From contig JAVVXB010000005.1 in assembly GCA_036651815.1 (NCBI GenBank), forward strand, positions 39,826 to 103,825: a DNA stretch of 64,000 nt, read 5' to 3'. The notes under the pieces were generated by a model. That model did no database searches and was not told the DNA's origin. It saw nothing but the letters and a program-made list of their open reading frames with translations. The position numbers were made by a program, and so were the translations under genes. Numbering within the stretch: the stretch's first letter is position 1; the number at the start of each line of letters is the position of its first letter. The DNA comes from JAVVXB01 sp036651815 (GTDB lineage Bacteria > Bacillota > Clostridia > Christensenellales > CAG-138). Of this stretch, positions 25,788 through 34,098 are shown one piece after another.

Positions 25788-25934
25788 GCATTATTTATCG
25801 TAAAACAGTCTCCTGGCGTGTTCCAATATATTCCAGCGTTCGAGTCATCATGCCGCGGCAGAACGCAAATCCGCCCTGTTTTAGGCATGAACCGGCATCA
25901 ACCACGCCTTAAAAATGGTTTTTGATGAAAGTTG

Positions 25935-25954
25935 AGTCACCCTAAGCGGTGACT
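25935..25954 (-). terminator. Possible terminator after the antiterminator gene
   Basis: AGTCACC/GGTGACT with a 6-base loop lies about 60 bases past the antiterminator stop. No real T tract follows, so the assignment is weak. Confidence 0.3.
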
Positions 25955-26012
25955 GCGCAGCACCGATCCCGAACAACATCTTCTGTTACACGTCTCAATC
26001 GGTTGCATCTAT

Positions 26013-26582
26013 TTATATGAACCATAACTCCGCGTTGGATGTCGTTATTCCCATTGCGCCCGCGCGAAGAAGCTCGACAATATCTTCTTTGTCGGATATC
26101 AGCCCACCTACAATCACCGGCTTTTCACTGATGGCAACTATTTTTCTCACGATCTTTGGCATAAGCCCCGGGATGATCTCAATCATATCCGTAAACTGGT
26201 TGGTCAATTGGCGTTCAATGTTCTCCAGAGCCCGTGAATCCAGCAAAAAGAACCGCTGAACAGTCAACAATCCCTGCGCCTTTGCATATCGCAGTAAGCT
26301 GGCTTTCGTGGATATTACGCCGTCTGCACGCGTGTTTTTTATGATATAATCGATTGCTGCATCATGTGAACTTAACCCGTCCACCAGATCCACCGGCACC
26401 ATGGCCAACTTTCCGACTTCCTTTATCTTTTCGATTGTCGATACGATTTCGATCAGATTTCCATATAGAATAAAAACAAATTCCACATTGCTCTGCAAGC
26501 ATTTTTGAAGATCCTCTTCACACTTGACCGAAGCAATCACAGGATTGTTCAAAAACAGTTCTTCCAGTGTAGGTTTATCCAT
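26013..26582 (-). CDS. GlpP-family antiterminator
   Basis: A 189-residue protein with the alpha/beta-barrel of the glycerol-uptake operon antiterminator family. Recognisable stretches are EFVFILYGNLIEIVSTIEKI, KLAMVPVDLVDGLSSHDAAI, DGVISTKASLLRYAK and IEIIPGLMPKIVRKI followed by KPVIVGGLISDKEDIVELL. Known GlpP proteins bind glycerol-3-phosphate and let polymerase pass leader terminators of glp genes. No glp gene lies in this window. The next transcription unit downstream is the nucleoside operon, which does have a leader terminator, so that is a candidate target. It has its own strong promoter. Confidence 0.88.
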   Translation of the reverse strand: MDKPTLEELFLNNPVIASVKCEEDLQKCLQSNVEFVFILYGNLIEIVSTIEKIKEVGKLAMVPVDLVDGLSSHDAAIDYIIKNTRADGVISTKASLLRYAKAQGLLTVQRFFLLDSRALENIERQLTNQFTDMIEIIPGLMPKIVRKIVAISEKPVIVGGLISDKEDIVELLRAGAMGITTSNAELWFI

Positions 26583-26615
26583 CTGGATAGTCCTTTCTTA
26601 TTATTTATTTGTTCA

Positions 26616-26645
26616 ATTATACTAATTTTTGATATGCCTTGTCAA
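26616..26645 (-). promoter_or_regulatory. Sigma-A promoter of the antiterminator gene
   Basis: Minus-strand TTGACA (26645-26640), 18-base spacer, TATAAT (26621-26616): a near-consensus promoter 34 bases from the start codon. Its first 14 bases are identical to the promoter at 40818-40846. Confidence 0.85.
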
Positions 26646-27389
26646 ACCATCCACTTATGCTGGTTGAAACCAGGTTTAGCCCTTGCATTCCGCTATCTTG
26701 GATGCAACATCCCTTGCTTCAGTTTTACACAATTGCGCAAAACTGATCCATCTGCCCATCCTGCAATCGATCCGTGTCCTTTTCAGTTTACACGTGGCTG
26801 CCCATTTTAGGGGTTTGCAAAGGACACCCCTCTTCTATTCTTTTTTTTACGAAAGAACCATACCTTGGGATTGCAAATCAAACAATAGAATACGAGGTTC
26901 TTTCCTGATAGCCATTTGCACGTTTTCGATGCGTAGCGGCCATTGTGCAAAATTCTGAAGCATATGGGTTGAGGAAATCATCAAAATTAAAACGTGTCCA
27001 ATCGTTTACAATGGCACACAAGCTTTTTTAAGAACATGATCTGTTTTTGTATTTCAAAAGTTAATCGTTTAGATCGGTCTTTATGCAGATAGAGCCCGTA
27101 TATTATGCACGATCCATATGCGTTATAAATAAAATATACACTTTCTTCATTGCTGGATTTTTGCACATTTTATCTCCTTCGTCAACAAGAACGTCTTTGC
27201 CTAAGTCGCGCATATTGTTGATGAATCAGGAGTATGCGCAATCGAGCAATCCAGCGAGAATGACTGAATGTACATAAGTATAGCGGTTCGACGATTTTGC
27301 TTTCGAGCCCTTTCGCACAACTTATTTCGCGCCATACACAGCATGACCTGTAAGAAAATTCGATTATAGTCGGAACCATCGGACAGATA
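26646..27389. other. Long intergenic region without a supported gene
   Basis: Open frames here are short and lack ribosome binding sites. The only structure I see is a 9-bp inverted repeat, GAAAGAACC (26851-26859) with GGTTCTTTC (26896-26904), spaced 36 bases apart and preceded by a T8 run on the plus strand. It does not have a terminator's layout on either strand. Confidence 0.5.
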
Positions 27390-27398
27390 TGATATAAT
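27390..27398 (+). promoter_or_regulatory. Extended -10 promoter of the secreted protein gene
   Basis: TGATATAAT combines a consensus TATAAT (27393-27398) with the TG extension. No good -35 is present. The start codon is about 45 bases downstream. Confidence 0.5.
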
Positions 27399-27443
27399 AT
27401 TTAACCAATGGAAAATGTTCATGCAAAGAACCGAGGGAACAAT

Positions 27444-28925
27444 ATGCAAAACAAATGGATCGCCGCAGTGCTATGTATTGGTTTGCTGCTATACGGAGGG
27501 TGTCCGGCGCTTGCCGCTGCCGGTGCGGGACAATCGGAAATTGAAATCTATGACCGCGCCGGTCTAGCAGCCATGGCGGCAAACCCCGAAGGATCGTATC
27601 GTTTGATGGCCGATATCGACCTGCAGGACATACCATGGGAACCGATGAATTTTCATGGTACGTTTGAAGGCGGCGGCCATACCCTCTATAATCTGGTCAT
27701 TGAGCGGCCCAATGCCACGCCTGACAAAACCTTCGATGGCAATCATAAAGGGTATTCAACCTATTTTGCAGGTCTGTTTGCCAATGCAAAAAACGCCATC
27801 ATCCGCAACCTCAACTTGCTGAATGTGGATATTCATATTACAACCGATCAAAATTGCTTTGCAGCCGGTATTGCGGGGTATACGGCCAATACTGAAATAT
27901 CAGGATGCAGCGTCGTCGGGCGCATCTATCTGGCCATGACCAATCGGATGTGCGGCATTGCCGGCATTGCGGGGTATGGACATGGCACGATTTTTGATTC
28001 TAGCGTGGATGTAACGCTGACGCTCGTGGATGGCAACGAGGCAATCAAGTGCGAAGAATTCTTAGGCGGCGTGCTGGCGTGCGGATATACGGACATCGAT
28101 CATTGCACCGTGCTGCTCAACGGATATGCCTCCGTGCATGGCTATGTGCATAATGGTGGTCTTGTGGGCATGGATCATATTCATCCGAAAGATCTCAATC
28201 ACAGGGGCTATGTGAAAAACTGCTCGGTCGATGCGACCATATCTTTTTTTGAACACAGTGACGATCGGCGCGCCTACTGCCGTCCCTACATTGGGGAGCG
28301 ACTGAATAAGATGGCCGTGTTGTCAAAAAACACAACCATCCATTTTATCAGCAACGAATCTACGATATACGATCGTCCACTGCTTCCGGAAACTTGCAGC
28401 AATCCGCAGTACGATGAAGTCGTGACGCAACCGACCTGCACCGCCTTCGGTTATACCACCTATACCTGCCAAACCTGCGGCTACGCCTATCTGGACAAAT
28501 ATACCGCTCCGGCGCATCTTGCCGGGGATTGGGAGATCGTCCAGCAAGCGACCTATCGCGTAGATGGATACAGGCACCGCACCTGCCAGTTCTGCGGAGA
28601 ATTGCTGGAGGATGAAACGCTGCCCACGCTCATTCCGGTTGCATCCTGTACGCTTGATCCTGCCAGATTGCAACTTGAAAACAAAGCAACTGTGCAACTT
28701 CATTCTACGGTGCTGCCCGCAGATGCAGCTGATAGCAGCGTGGTATGGTCGTCTTCCAACGAACAGGTGGTCACCATCGATGCGGATGGTACCGTACGAG
28801 CGGTTGGCCCGGGTACCGCCGTAATCACCTGTGCTTCGAGGGACGGTTTTGCCGCCGCTGAATGCAGTGTTACGGTGATGGATTCCTTCTGGCAAAAGTT
28901 TCTCCGAATGTTACGCCTTGCTTAG
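27444..28925 (+). CDS. Secreted beta-helix and Ig-like (BIG2) surface protein
   Basis: A 493-residue exported protein. The signal peptide covers about residues 1-25 (cleavage likely near PALAAA). Residues 30-310 are beta-solenoid-like, with repeating segments such as GTFEGGGHTLYNLVIERP, AGIAGYTANTEISGCSVVG and GLVGMDHIH, reminiscent of GLUG-type repeats. Two cysteine knuckles follow (CQTCGYAYLDKYT and CQFCGELLEDETLP). Residues about 395-475 are a BIG2-type Ig-like domain (VVWSSSNEQVVTIDADGTV, AVGPGTAVITCAS). No sortase motif or surface-layer anchor is visible, so it may be released or held by another partner. The ATG at 27444 is chosen because GAGGG precedes it by six bases. It is monocistronic; its role, possibly polysaccharide binding, is unknown. 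Confidence 0.72.
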   Translation: MQNKWIAAVLCIGLLLYGGCPALAAAGAGQSEIEIYDRAGLAAMAANPEGSYRLMADIDLQDIPWEPMNFHGTFEGGGHTLYNLVIERPNATPDKTFDGNHKGYSTYFAGLFANAKNAIIRNLNLLNVDIHITTDQNCFAAGIAGYTANTEISGCSVVGRIYLAMTNRMCGIAGIAGYGHGTIFDSSVDVTLTLVDGNEAIKCEEFLGGVLACGYTDIDHCTVLLNGYASVHGYVHNGGLVGMDHIHPKDLNHRGYVKNCSVDATISFFEHSDDRRAYCRPYIGERLNKMAVLSKNTTIHFISNESTIYDRPLLPETCSNPQYDEVVTQPTCTAFGYTTYTCQTCGYAYLDKYTAPAHLAGDWEIVQQATYRVDGYRHRTCQFCGELLEDETLPTLIPVASCTLDPARLQLENKATVQLHSTVLPADAADSSVVWSSSNEQVVTIDADGTVRAVGPGTAVITCASRDGFAAAECSVTVMDSFWQKFLRMLRLA

Positions 28926-28983
28926 CGGTAGCGAATCGACATCCCTTACCATGAATTCGCGCTTGTAGCGCTCAATCCTTGGT

Positions 28984-30384
28984 TCAAGCCTTGGATGCTT
29001 GACAGTGTGAATCCGCTTTCACAGCAATCTCCTGCAATTTAATTACTTTTTGATAGGGTGCGATCATGCCCTCGTTCATACGGTTGCCCATTTTTGCCTT
29101 AAGTTTTCGGTTCGTGGCCAGCCAACCGACCAATTTCATCTTGAGGATCGTACCGATCTTCTTTTGTGGAAAGTCATAGATGCCATGTTCCTGATAAAAC
29201 TGATGATCCGCCTTCATGAGTCCCCGCATGACATAGATGAGATCGCGAAAAATTTTCATGCCGCCAACGCCGAGAAAGTTCTGCGGCAAAAGCAGCTTAT
29301 TGGTTAACGCATAGTCCAACGTATGAGAGAGCTTCCGAATCTCATCCGCGCTGGTTGCCACGCCTGCAAGGAACTGATGTCCGACCTCGCTGCGGCCTTC
29401 CAGAATCATTTGCAGATTGAACTCCGCCGCATAGTCCCCGTTGACCAGATAACCAACGGGTTTCCCCATGGTTACGGTTCGGTGTCCATTGCAGAACTGC
29501 CGATCGTCATATTGTTTGAACGATGCACCCATGGAATGATCCTTGATGGAAAACGCATAAATCATTGCGTCTGCCGTTTGGATCTGCTCACGCAAAAAGA
29601 GGTCAAAGCCGTCCTTGTAAACGCATTTTCCGTCAGCGGCGCAATTGAAGCAACCCAGACACCCACCGGAAAACGGATAGTCTGCAATATTGATCACACG
29701 CGTTGCATAGGGAAAGACCGCTTTGAAATCCATGATCATCTGTTGCAGGCTCTCATCATCCGGTTGGCAGTTGGTCACGATCACAGGATCGAAGCCCATT
29801 CGTTTTTCCACGGGGCTAAGGCACGCGCGGTAGGCAACGACAGGCTTTGTCACGCATCCCGGTGCGGTCTTATACAGGTCGTAATCCATGCACGTAAGCA
29901 TGAATTTCCAGAAGGAAACCGCATCTTCTCTGCCCTGCTCAGTCAACAGGTCATCCATATCGGCAGACAGACCGCCAAGATACTTGAGCCCCAGGTCATA
30001 ACAGTTCTGTTCGATGTATTTATGCGCGGTCACATCATAAAAATGTTTGGAGGTGGTCAGCTGCACGGCATAATGGTCGGTCAGCCTTACACTCTGTTCT
30101 TTGAGTCGTTCGATAAATCGATGCAGTTGATAGGGCGCAACAAAGGTATACACCGGATAGGCAAACAGCAGCACGTCAGCGGCAAGGATTGCGGCTACTG
30201 CGCCATCCATGTTCTTTTCATATGCTTTTATGCGTTGTCCGACATTTAAAATAGTAAAATCACACGAGGGAAATGTCTTCTGCAAGTACAGCACTGTTTG
30301 AATCGTGATGCTATAATCGCCCTTGGGCGATCCATTGATCACGCAAATCGTTCTGGGTTTTTCGGTATCACACTTGTTTATCAT
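28984..30384 (-). CDS. Double flavodoxin-fold (NADPH-FMN-reductase-like) protein
   Basis: A 466-residue protein that appears to contain two flavodoxin-like modules. The first begins TICVINGSPKGDYS (residues 11-24), the FMN phosphate loop of iron-sulfur flavoprotein/NAD(P)H-dependent FMN reductases, and continues with DVLLFAYPVYTFVAPYQLH. The second starts near residue 195 (DPVIVTNCQPDDESL) and contains GGCLGCFNCAADGKCVYKDGF, a cysteine cluster typical of the iron-sulfur flavoprotein group, then ADAMIYAFSIKDHSM. The C-terminal 100 residues are basic and helical. It lies downstream of the rpiB-like gene with 132 bases between and a 14-bp palindrome in the gap. Substrate and partner are unknown. 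Confidence 0.65.
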   Translation of the reverse strand: MINKCDTEKPRTICVINGSPKGDYSITIQTVLYLQKTFPSCDFTILNVGQRIKAYEKNMDGAVAAILAADVLLFAYPVYTFVAPYQLHRFIERLKEQSVRLTDHYAVQLTTSKHFYDVTAHKYIEQNCYDLGLKYLGGLSADMDDLLTEQGREDAVSFWKFMLTCMDYDLYKTAPGCVTKPVVAYRACLSPVEKRMGFDPVIVTNCQPDDESLQQMIMDFKAVFPYATRVINIADYPFSGGCLGCFNCAADGKCVYKDGFDLFLREQIQTADAMIYAFSIKDHSMGASFKQYDDRQFCNGHRTVTMGKPVGYLVNGDYAAEFNLQMILEGRSEVGHQFLAGVATSADEIRKLSHTLDYALTNKLLLPQNFLGVGGMKIFRDLIYVMRGLMKADHQFYQEHGIYDFPQKKIGTILKMKLVGWLATNRKLKAKMGNRMNEGMIAPYQKVIKLQEIAVKADSHCQASKA

Positions 30385-30402
30385 CTATATTTTCCAAACC
30401 GC

Positions 30403-30416
30403 CGTTATCGATAACG
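30403..30416. promoter_or_regulatory. 14-bp perfect palindrome upstream of the flavoprotein gene
   Basis: CGTTATCGATAACG reads the same on both strands and lies 19 bases before the flavoprotein start. A dimeric regulator could bind here. No promoter was recognised next to it. Confidence 0.4.
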
Positions 30417-30516
30417 TGCGTACTGATCAGTCCTTCATTCGTTCGTGCATCCCGAATTAAAAGCGAAACAAACCAATCCAATATGGTTCTATGTAAACGC
30501 TCAACCCGAAACAAAA

Positions 30517-30897
30517 TTATTCGCCTAAAAATGTCCTGACGATTTCCTTTGCCGTGTTCTTGTCGGTTACAAGTCCGCCAAGCGCCAGTACGTTTGCATT
30601 GCACGTTTCTCTTGCGGCCTTTGCCATGAACGCATTGGTACACAAAGCGCAGCCAATGCCCTCCACCTTATTAGCAGAGATGCTGATCCCGATCCCGGTA
30701 GAGCAAATGGCAATGCCCCGTTCGCAACCACCGTCGCGCACAGCTTCACCTACTGCAAATCCATAGTCCGGATAATCGCAGGAAGTTTTTTCGTAGCAAC
30801 CCAAATCTTTAATTTCGTATCCCAGTTCCATAATATAGGGAATCAGCGTTTCCTTTAATTCAAATCCGCCGTGGTCGCTGCCAATCGCAATTTTCAT
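30517..30897 (-). CDS. RpiB/LacAB-family sugar-phosphate isomerase, short and divergent
   Basis: A 126-residue protein clearly of the ribose-5-phosphate isomerase B family: MKIAIGSDHGGFELK at the start, CSTGIGISISANKVEG with the catalytic Cys65. Two departures stand out. The conserved His of the SRQHNDTNV region (E. coli His99) is replaced: the stretch reads ARETCNANV. The C-terminal tail with the phosphate-binding arginines (EGGRHxxRV in E. coli) is missing, since the protein stops at TFLGE where family members continue for 20 or so residues. It has its own promoter and ribosome binding site (AAAGGGCGAG) and follows a terminator after nagA. It might act on a tetrose or pentose phosphate, or be inactive. 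Confidence 0.82.
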   Translation of the reverse strand: MKIAIGSDHGGFELKETLIPYIMELGYEIKDLGCYEKTSCDYPDYGFAVGEAVRDGGCERGIAICSTGIGISISANKVEGIGCALCTNAFMAKAARETCNANVLALGGLVTDKNTAKEIVRTFLGE

Positions 30898-30922
30898 TCT
30901 TCTCGCCCTTTAATTTTTTTTT

Positions 30923-30951
30923 AGTATAGCATTTCATGGCGCGAATAGCAA
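30923..30951 (-). promoter_or_regulatory. Promoter of the rpiB-like gene
   Basis: Minus-strand TTGCTA (30951-30946), 17-base spacer, TATACT (30928-30923), 26 bases before the start codon. Together with the upstream terminator it makes the rpiB-like gene a separate unit. Confidence 0.6.
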
Positions 30952-30963
30952 CTCAGATCCCCC

Positions 30964-31003
30964 AAAAAAGCCATGCGCACAGCGTCAAATGATTCTGTGC
31001 GCA
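30964..31003 (-). terminator. Terminator after the nagA-like gene
   Basis: TGCGCACAG (30974-30982) pairs perfectly with CTGTGCGCA (30995-31003). On the minus strand a run of six T residues follows four bases later. It lies 26 bases past the nagA-like stop and closes the 12-kb sugar operon. Confidence 0.75.
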
Positions 31004-31028
31004 CAGCTAAATAAAAATGCAGGTTCGT

Positions 31029-32201
31029 TTATTCCGGTACGATTTCACCATGAAAAATAACCTTCTGTACATGGATCATATCGTCAATAATCACGAGATT
31101 GGCCAGTTTGCCCTTCTCGATACTGCCCACCTTATCGTCTATGCCCAGCATGCGCGCGGGATTCAGACTCGCGAACTTCACCACATGGCAGAGCCCGTAA
31201 CCGGTATGCAACATCATGTTCCTGCAGGCTACATCCATGGTCATGCGGCTGCCACAAACCCAGCCCTGCTCATCGTACCCCAGATCCGGAGCCTTGGTAC
31301 CGCCCATAATTTCGCCCTTTGGATTGGCACAATCAGAAGGAAAATGGTCGGTAATCAAAATTACGCGATCCAATCCTTTTACCTTTACCACCAGACGCAG
31401 CATATGTGGCTTGACATGAATTCCTCTGGAATCCGCAATCAGTTCCGCATACATGTCGTCATCATAAAGACAGGCTTCGTCCGGCCCAACATCCCGAATC
31501 CCCGTGTTGCTAGGAATGATTGGATTGATGACTGCGGTTGCATTGCAGTGGTGTGTGTGATTCCGTAATCCGTATTTCTTCAGCCGATAGGCCATATAAG
31601 GCTTGCACTCAGTGTGCCCCATCGAAAATACCACTTGGGGATTAACCTGCTTGGCATATTGGCAGAACATCTCAATGTCATCCCGCTCCGGCGCGACACA
31701 CCAGACGCGAGCATCCCCGGCGGCATAATCCACAAGCTCACGCATCACCTTTTCGTCAATTGACCCATGCCACTTGACATTGTTTGCGTCGGAGCCATAC
31801 TTTGGATTCATGAATGGGCCTTCCATATAAAACCCGTCGATGATCCGCCCGGCACCTTGGGTCATGACTGCGCGTATCCGATCAATGGCCATCAGATATT
31901 GTTCAAATGTCATGGACTGATACAGCGCCGGAAGCAATGTGGTCGTACCGTGTGGCAAAAACATCTCTGCTGCTTTCAACGGATCCTCATAGAAAAATAC
32001 GTCATTCCCGCCGTGACAATGCACATCGATAAAGCCAGGAGCCGTATAGTTCCCATGGGCATCGATGATAGCAGCATCCGCAGGGATATTAACCTTGCTG
32101 GCAGGACCGAAGCACAAAATCCGATCTTCGTCCATCAGCAAAACGCCATCTGGAAGAATACTGTCCTCTAAAATCAGCTTTGTATTTGTGATTGCGAGCA
32201 T
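31029..32201 (-). CDS. nagA: N-acetylglucosamine-6-phosphate deacetylase-like amidohydrolase
   Basis: A 390-residue amidohydrolase of the NagA family, which removes the acetyl group from N-acetylated amino-sugar phosphates. Metal and catalytic residues appear in order: DVHCHGG (His61, His63), FYMEGPF (Glu127), MGHTEC (His196), NHTHHCNAT (His215-His218) and ILITDHFPSD (the general-base Asp). The spacing is right for NagA. The usual TDG after the catalytic Asp reads TDH, so substrate contacts differ. The ATG has GGAGGAAAATAA upstream and directly abuts the stop of the preceding gene. In context it deacetylates the phosphorylated product of an unidentified amino sugar before the NagB-like enzymes act. 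Confidence 0.85.
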   Translation of the reverse strand: MLAITNTKLILEDSILPDGVLLMDEDRILCFGPASKVNIPADAAIIDAHGNYTAPGFIDVHCHGGNDVFFYEDPLKAAEMFLPHGTTTLLPALYQSMTFEQYLMAIDRIRAVMTQGAGRIIDGFYMEGPFMNPKYGSDANNVKWHGSIDEKVMRELVDYAAGDARVWCVAPERDDIEMFCQYAKQVNPQVVFSMGHTECKPYMAYRLKKYGLRNHTHHCNATAVINPIIPSNTGIRDVGPDEACLYDDDMYAELIADSRGIHVKPHMLRLVVKVKGLDRVILITDHFPSDCANPKGEIMGGTKAPDLGYDEQGWVCGSRMTMDVACRNMMLHTGYGLCHVVKFASLNPARMLGIDDKVGSIEKGKLANLVIIDDMIHVQKVIFHGEIVPE

Positions 32202-32660
32202 TTATTTTCCTCCGGCCTTCTTGGCATACCACGTGCAATTGCCCGCGCAGGTGCCGTCCGGAAGATACTCAGGCGTAAAGAGCAGCTCTACGCCATATTT
32301 TGCGCAGACCGGCCCATACAGCGCTTGGCAATGATCGCAATAGGTTAGCTTGCCTACATGCGGCTCCTGTCCGCGGCTACGCACATCACCAACCGAAGTG
32401 CAATTGCGAATTTGCCCATGGAAGACACCGTCTTCCATATAGGTTCGAAAATCGATCTTCTCACGGGACAACGTTCCGCTGTCGCCACCCCAATAGCGCT
32501 GGCATCCTTCCACGCCGGATTCACGCACATACTCTTCCAGATGGGTGCAGTACTCCTTTGAAATGGTAGAAAACAGATTTCCTAACATATCGACGCCATA
32601 TTTCTCTTCCACATAGCCAAATGTTTTGTTGTAAGCCGCAATATAATCACGTATGGTCAT
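32202..32660 (-). CDS. Small protein of unknown function, triplet copy 2, member C
   Basis: I do not recognise this 152-residue protein. It is a paralogue of the product of 34099-34554; both share WGGDxGTL, the block VRSRGQEPHVGKLTYCDHC and a final cysteine pair (GTCAGNC here). The spread of cysteines and the C-terminal PDGxCxGxC pattern recall the C-terminal half of L-2-amino-thiazoline-4-carboxylic-acid-hydrolase-type proteins, but that likeness is by eye and weak. There is no signal peptide, so it is cytoplasmic. It is co-transcribed between the 144-residue partner and nagA and abuts both. It is probably a subunit of a complex with its triplet neighbours. Confidence 0.8.
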   Translation of the reverse strand: MTIRDYIAAYNKTFGYVEEKYGVDMLGNLFSTISKEYCTHLEEYVRESGVEGCQRYWGGDSGTLSREKIDFRTYMEDGVFHGQIRNCTSVGDVRSRGQEPHVGKLTYCDHCQALYGPVCAKYGVELLFTPEYLPDGTCAGNCTWYAKKAGGK

Positions 32661-32663
32661 CTC

Positions 32664-33098
32664 TTATGCCCTCCGCTTTGTAAACTGAAACTTCAGCTTG
32701 CCGTCTTTATCGTACCGCAGCATCTCAAAGCCCATGCCGGCCATGGCGGCAACATCGCCATAGATGGTCTCATAGGATTTATAATAATGATCTCTAGGCA
32801 TGCTATATCCCTGATCATAATGCATCTGCCAGATATAATCGGGAGATTCTAAGATATCAACGGCTAATGCGCCCTCCGTCTGTTCAAATTGTACGCGTCC
32901 TTCATCTGCCTCGATGATCTCCTGAAAATAATTGCGTATATAGGGAAGGCCGCCACGCCTGAATTCTTCGGCTAATTCTGAATAAACTTCCTTAGCGATA
33001 TAATGCCAGTAATCAACCAACCCCTCGTAACCAAAGTTGTCTTCAAACCATCTGTAAATGATGGAATAACCACCATACCATTCTCTAATTGCTGCCAT
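32664..33098 (-). CDS. Small protein of unknown function, triplet copy 2, member B
   Basis: I do not recognise this 144-residue cytoplasmic protein. It is a paralogue of the product of 34551-35000, sharing the N-terminal AIREWYGxYSxIY, FGYEGLVDYWHYI and the end ML RYDKDGKLKF (a short space marks a join in my reading of MLRYD). It is acidic and rich in aromatic residues. GGAGG lies correctly before the ATG. The gene sits between the NagB-like gene and member C with very short gaps. The order A-B-C is kept in the duplicated copy, which suggests a conserved three-protein function. Confidence 0.8.
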   Translation of the reverse strand: MAAIREWYGGYSIIYRWFEDNFGYEGLVDYWHYIAKEVYSELAEEFRRGGLPYIRNYFQEIIEADEGRVQFEQTEGALAVDILESPDYIWQMHYDQGYSMPRDHYYKSYETIYGDVAAMAGMGFEMLRYDKDGKLKFQFTKRRA

Positions 33099-33113
33099 TT
33101 TTCATTTCCTCCG

Positions 33114-34082
33114 TTATCTATACTGTCGGTCAGAATCGATATTGATAGGCGCAGCAAACAATTGAGAGATATATACCTCAGCATTGCAAAGCTGAATCAC
33201 GGAATCGGGAACAAGCGGTGTAACCGGTCCAAAGCAGACCAGGCGGGACATCATCTTTTCCCAACTAATATCCGTGTTGCCAATTAAAAAATTATGAAAT
33301 TCGAATACATGCTTGGCCTTTACAAAGTCACGCGGCCCGATCGTGGCGGCTTTGGGCGGCACAACCCCAATATCGCCGCTCATGCCAAAGCTGGCATGCA
33401 ACGAGTTCTGGGCCAGGGTGAGCAGATGCAGGCTACTGATGCGCGCACCCATCTTTACCCATTCTTCAACGGGGATCACGTCATCGCCATTGACGCCAAA
33501 TTCTGGCACGGCATCGATAAATGCCGCGTGTCCGGACCAACCGCATGCGGAATACATAATGTCGGCTTCCCCTTCGTCCTCAATCATCTTAGAGTAATGA
33601 TCGATATTCTGGTTGGTCGGAAAATGAATGTTTTCCATTTTTGGACGCAGCTCGGGATTCAACTCGTTATAGAAAAAGCGAAAGAACGCATTGGTGAAAC
33701 CAGCCGAATAGCTCTGCGGCGCAATATTTCCGTCTTGATCCGCCCATTCATCCATTGTAAATATGATAAGGTTGCGACAACTGATGTTCATCTGGTTGCA
33801 TTGGTAGGCAACCCGTTTATAGATACCTGCCGGATTGGGCAAAATCATCACACACTTTTCATTCTTTTCGTCGCTGTCCTTGATTCTCTTGACCATGTCC
33901 GTCAGCCATGCATACCAGATAAAATCGTCATCAACAATTGAAAGCTTCCAATTTGGTCGCGTCAGATTCAAAGCCAGGTAGTCTTCCTCCTTCTTCAGCC
34001 GGCATCGGTCAAGCACAGAAACATCCCGGAATGGAAGATCCTTATGGGGTTGAAACTTAAAATCACGGAACAGATTACTCAT
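33114..34082 (-). CDS. NagB-like (glucosamine-6-phosphate deaminase-like) protein, triplet copy 2, member A
   Basis: A 322-residue protein of the NagB/RpiA/SIS-like sugar-phosphate isomerase fold. NLIIFTMDEWAD corresponds to the NagB segment with the proton-transfer aspartate (NMDEY in E. coli), and SACGWSGHAAFIDAV to the active-site loop GVGVDGHIAFNEP. The loop His is kept, but the aspartate before it is Ser and the Glu after it is Asp, so the ordinary deaminase mechanism is in doubt. SRLVCFGPVTPLVPDS near the end is also NagB-like. It is closely related to the product of 35013-35975. It probably isomerises or deaminates an amino-sugar phosphate made after NagA-like deacetylation. Confidence 0.75.
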   Translation of the reverse strand: MSNLFRDFKFQPHKDLPFRDVSVLDRCRLKKEEDYLALNLTRPNWKLSIVDDDFIWYAWLTDMVKRIKDSDEKNEKCVMILPNPAGIYKRVAYQCNQMNISCRNLIIFTMDEWADQDGNIAPQSYSAGFTNAFFRFFYNELNPELRPKMENIHFPTNQNIDHYSKMIEDEGEADIMYSACGWSGHAAFIDAVPEFGVNGDDVIPVEEWVKMGARISSLHLLTLAQNSLHASFGMSGDIGVVPPKAATIGPRDFVKAKHVFEFHNFLIGNTDISWEKMMSRLVCFGPVTPLVPDSVIQLCNAEVYISQLFAAPINIDSDRQYR

Positions 34083-34098
34083 TGCTATTTCCTCCTAA

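Noticed and set aside
26851..26904. 9-bp inverted repeat as terminator
   Set aside because: The 36-base spacer and absence of a T tract after the stem on either strand do not fit a terminator.
29323..30249. A 308-codon plus-strand frame
   Set aside because: It is antisense to the double flavodoxin-like gene, which has FMN-loop and cysteine-cluster motifs. The plus-strand product resembles nothing.
30368..30643. Frameshift explaining the short RpiB-like protein
   Set aside because: Reading the +1 and +2 frames past its stop did not give the expected GGRHxxRV tail, so a simple frameshift is not supported.
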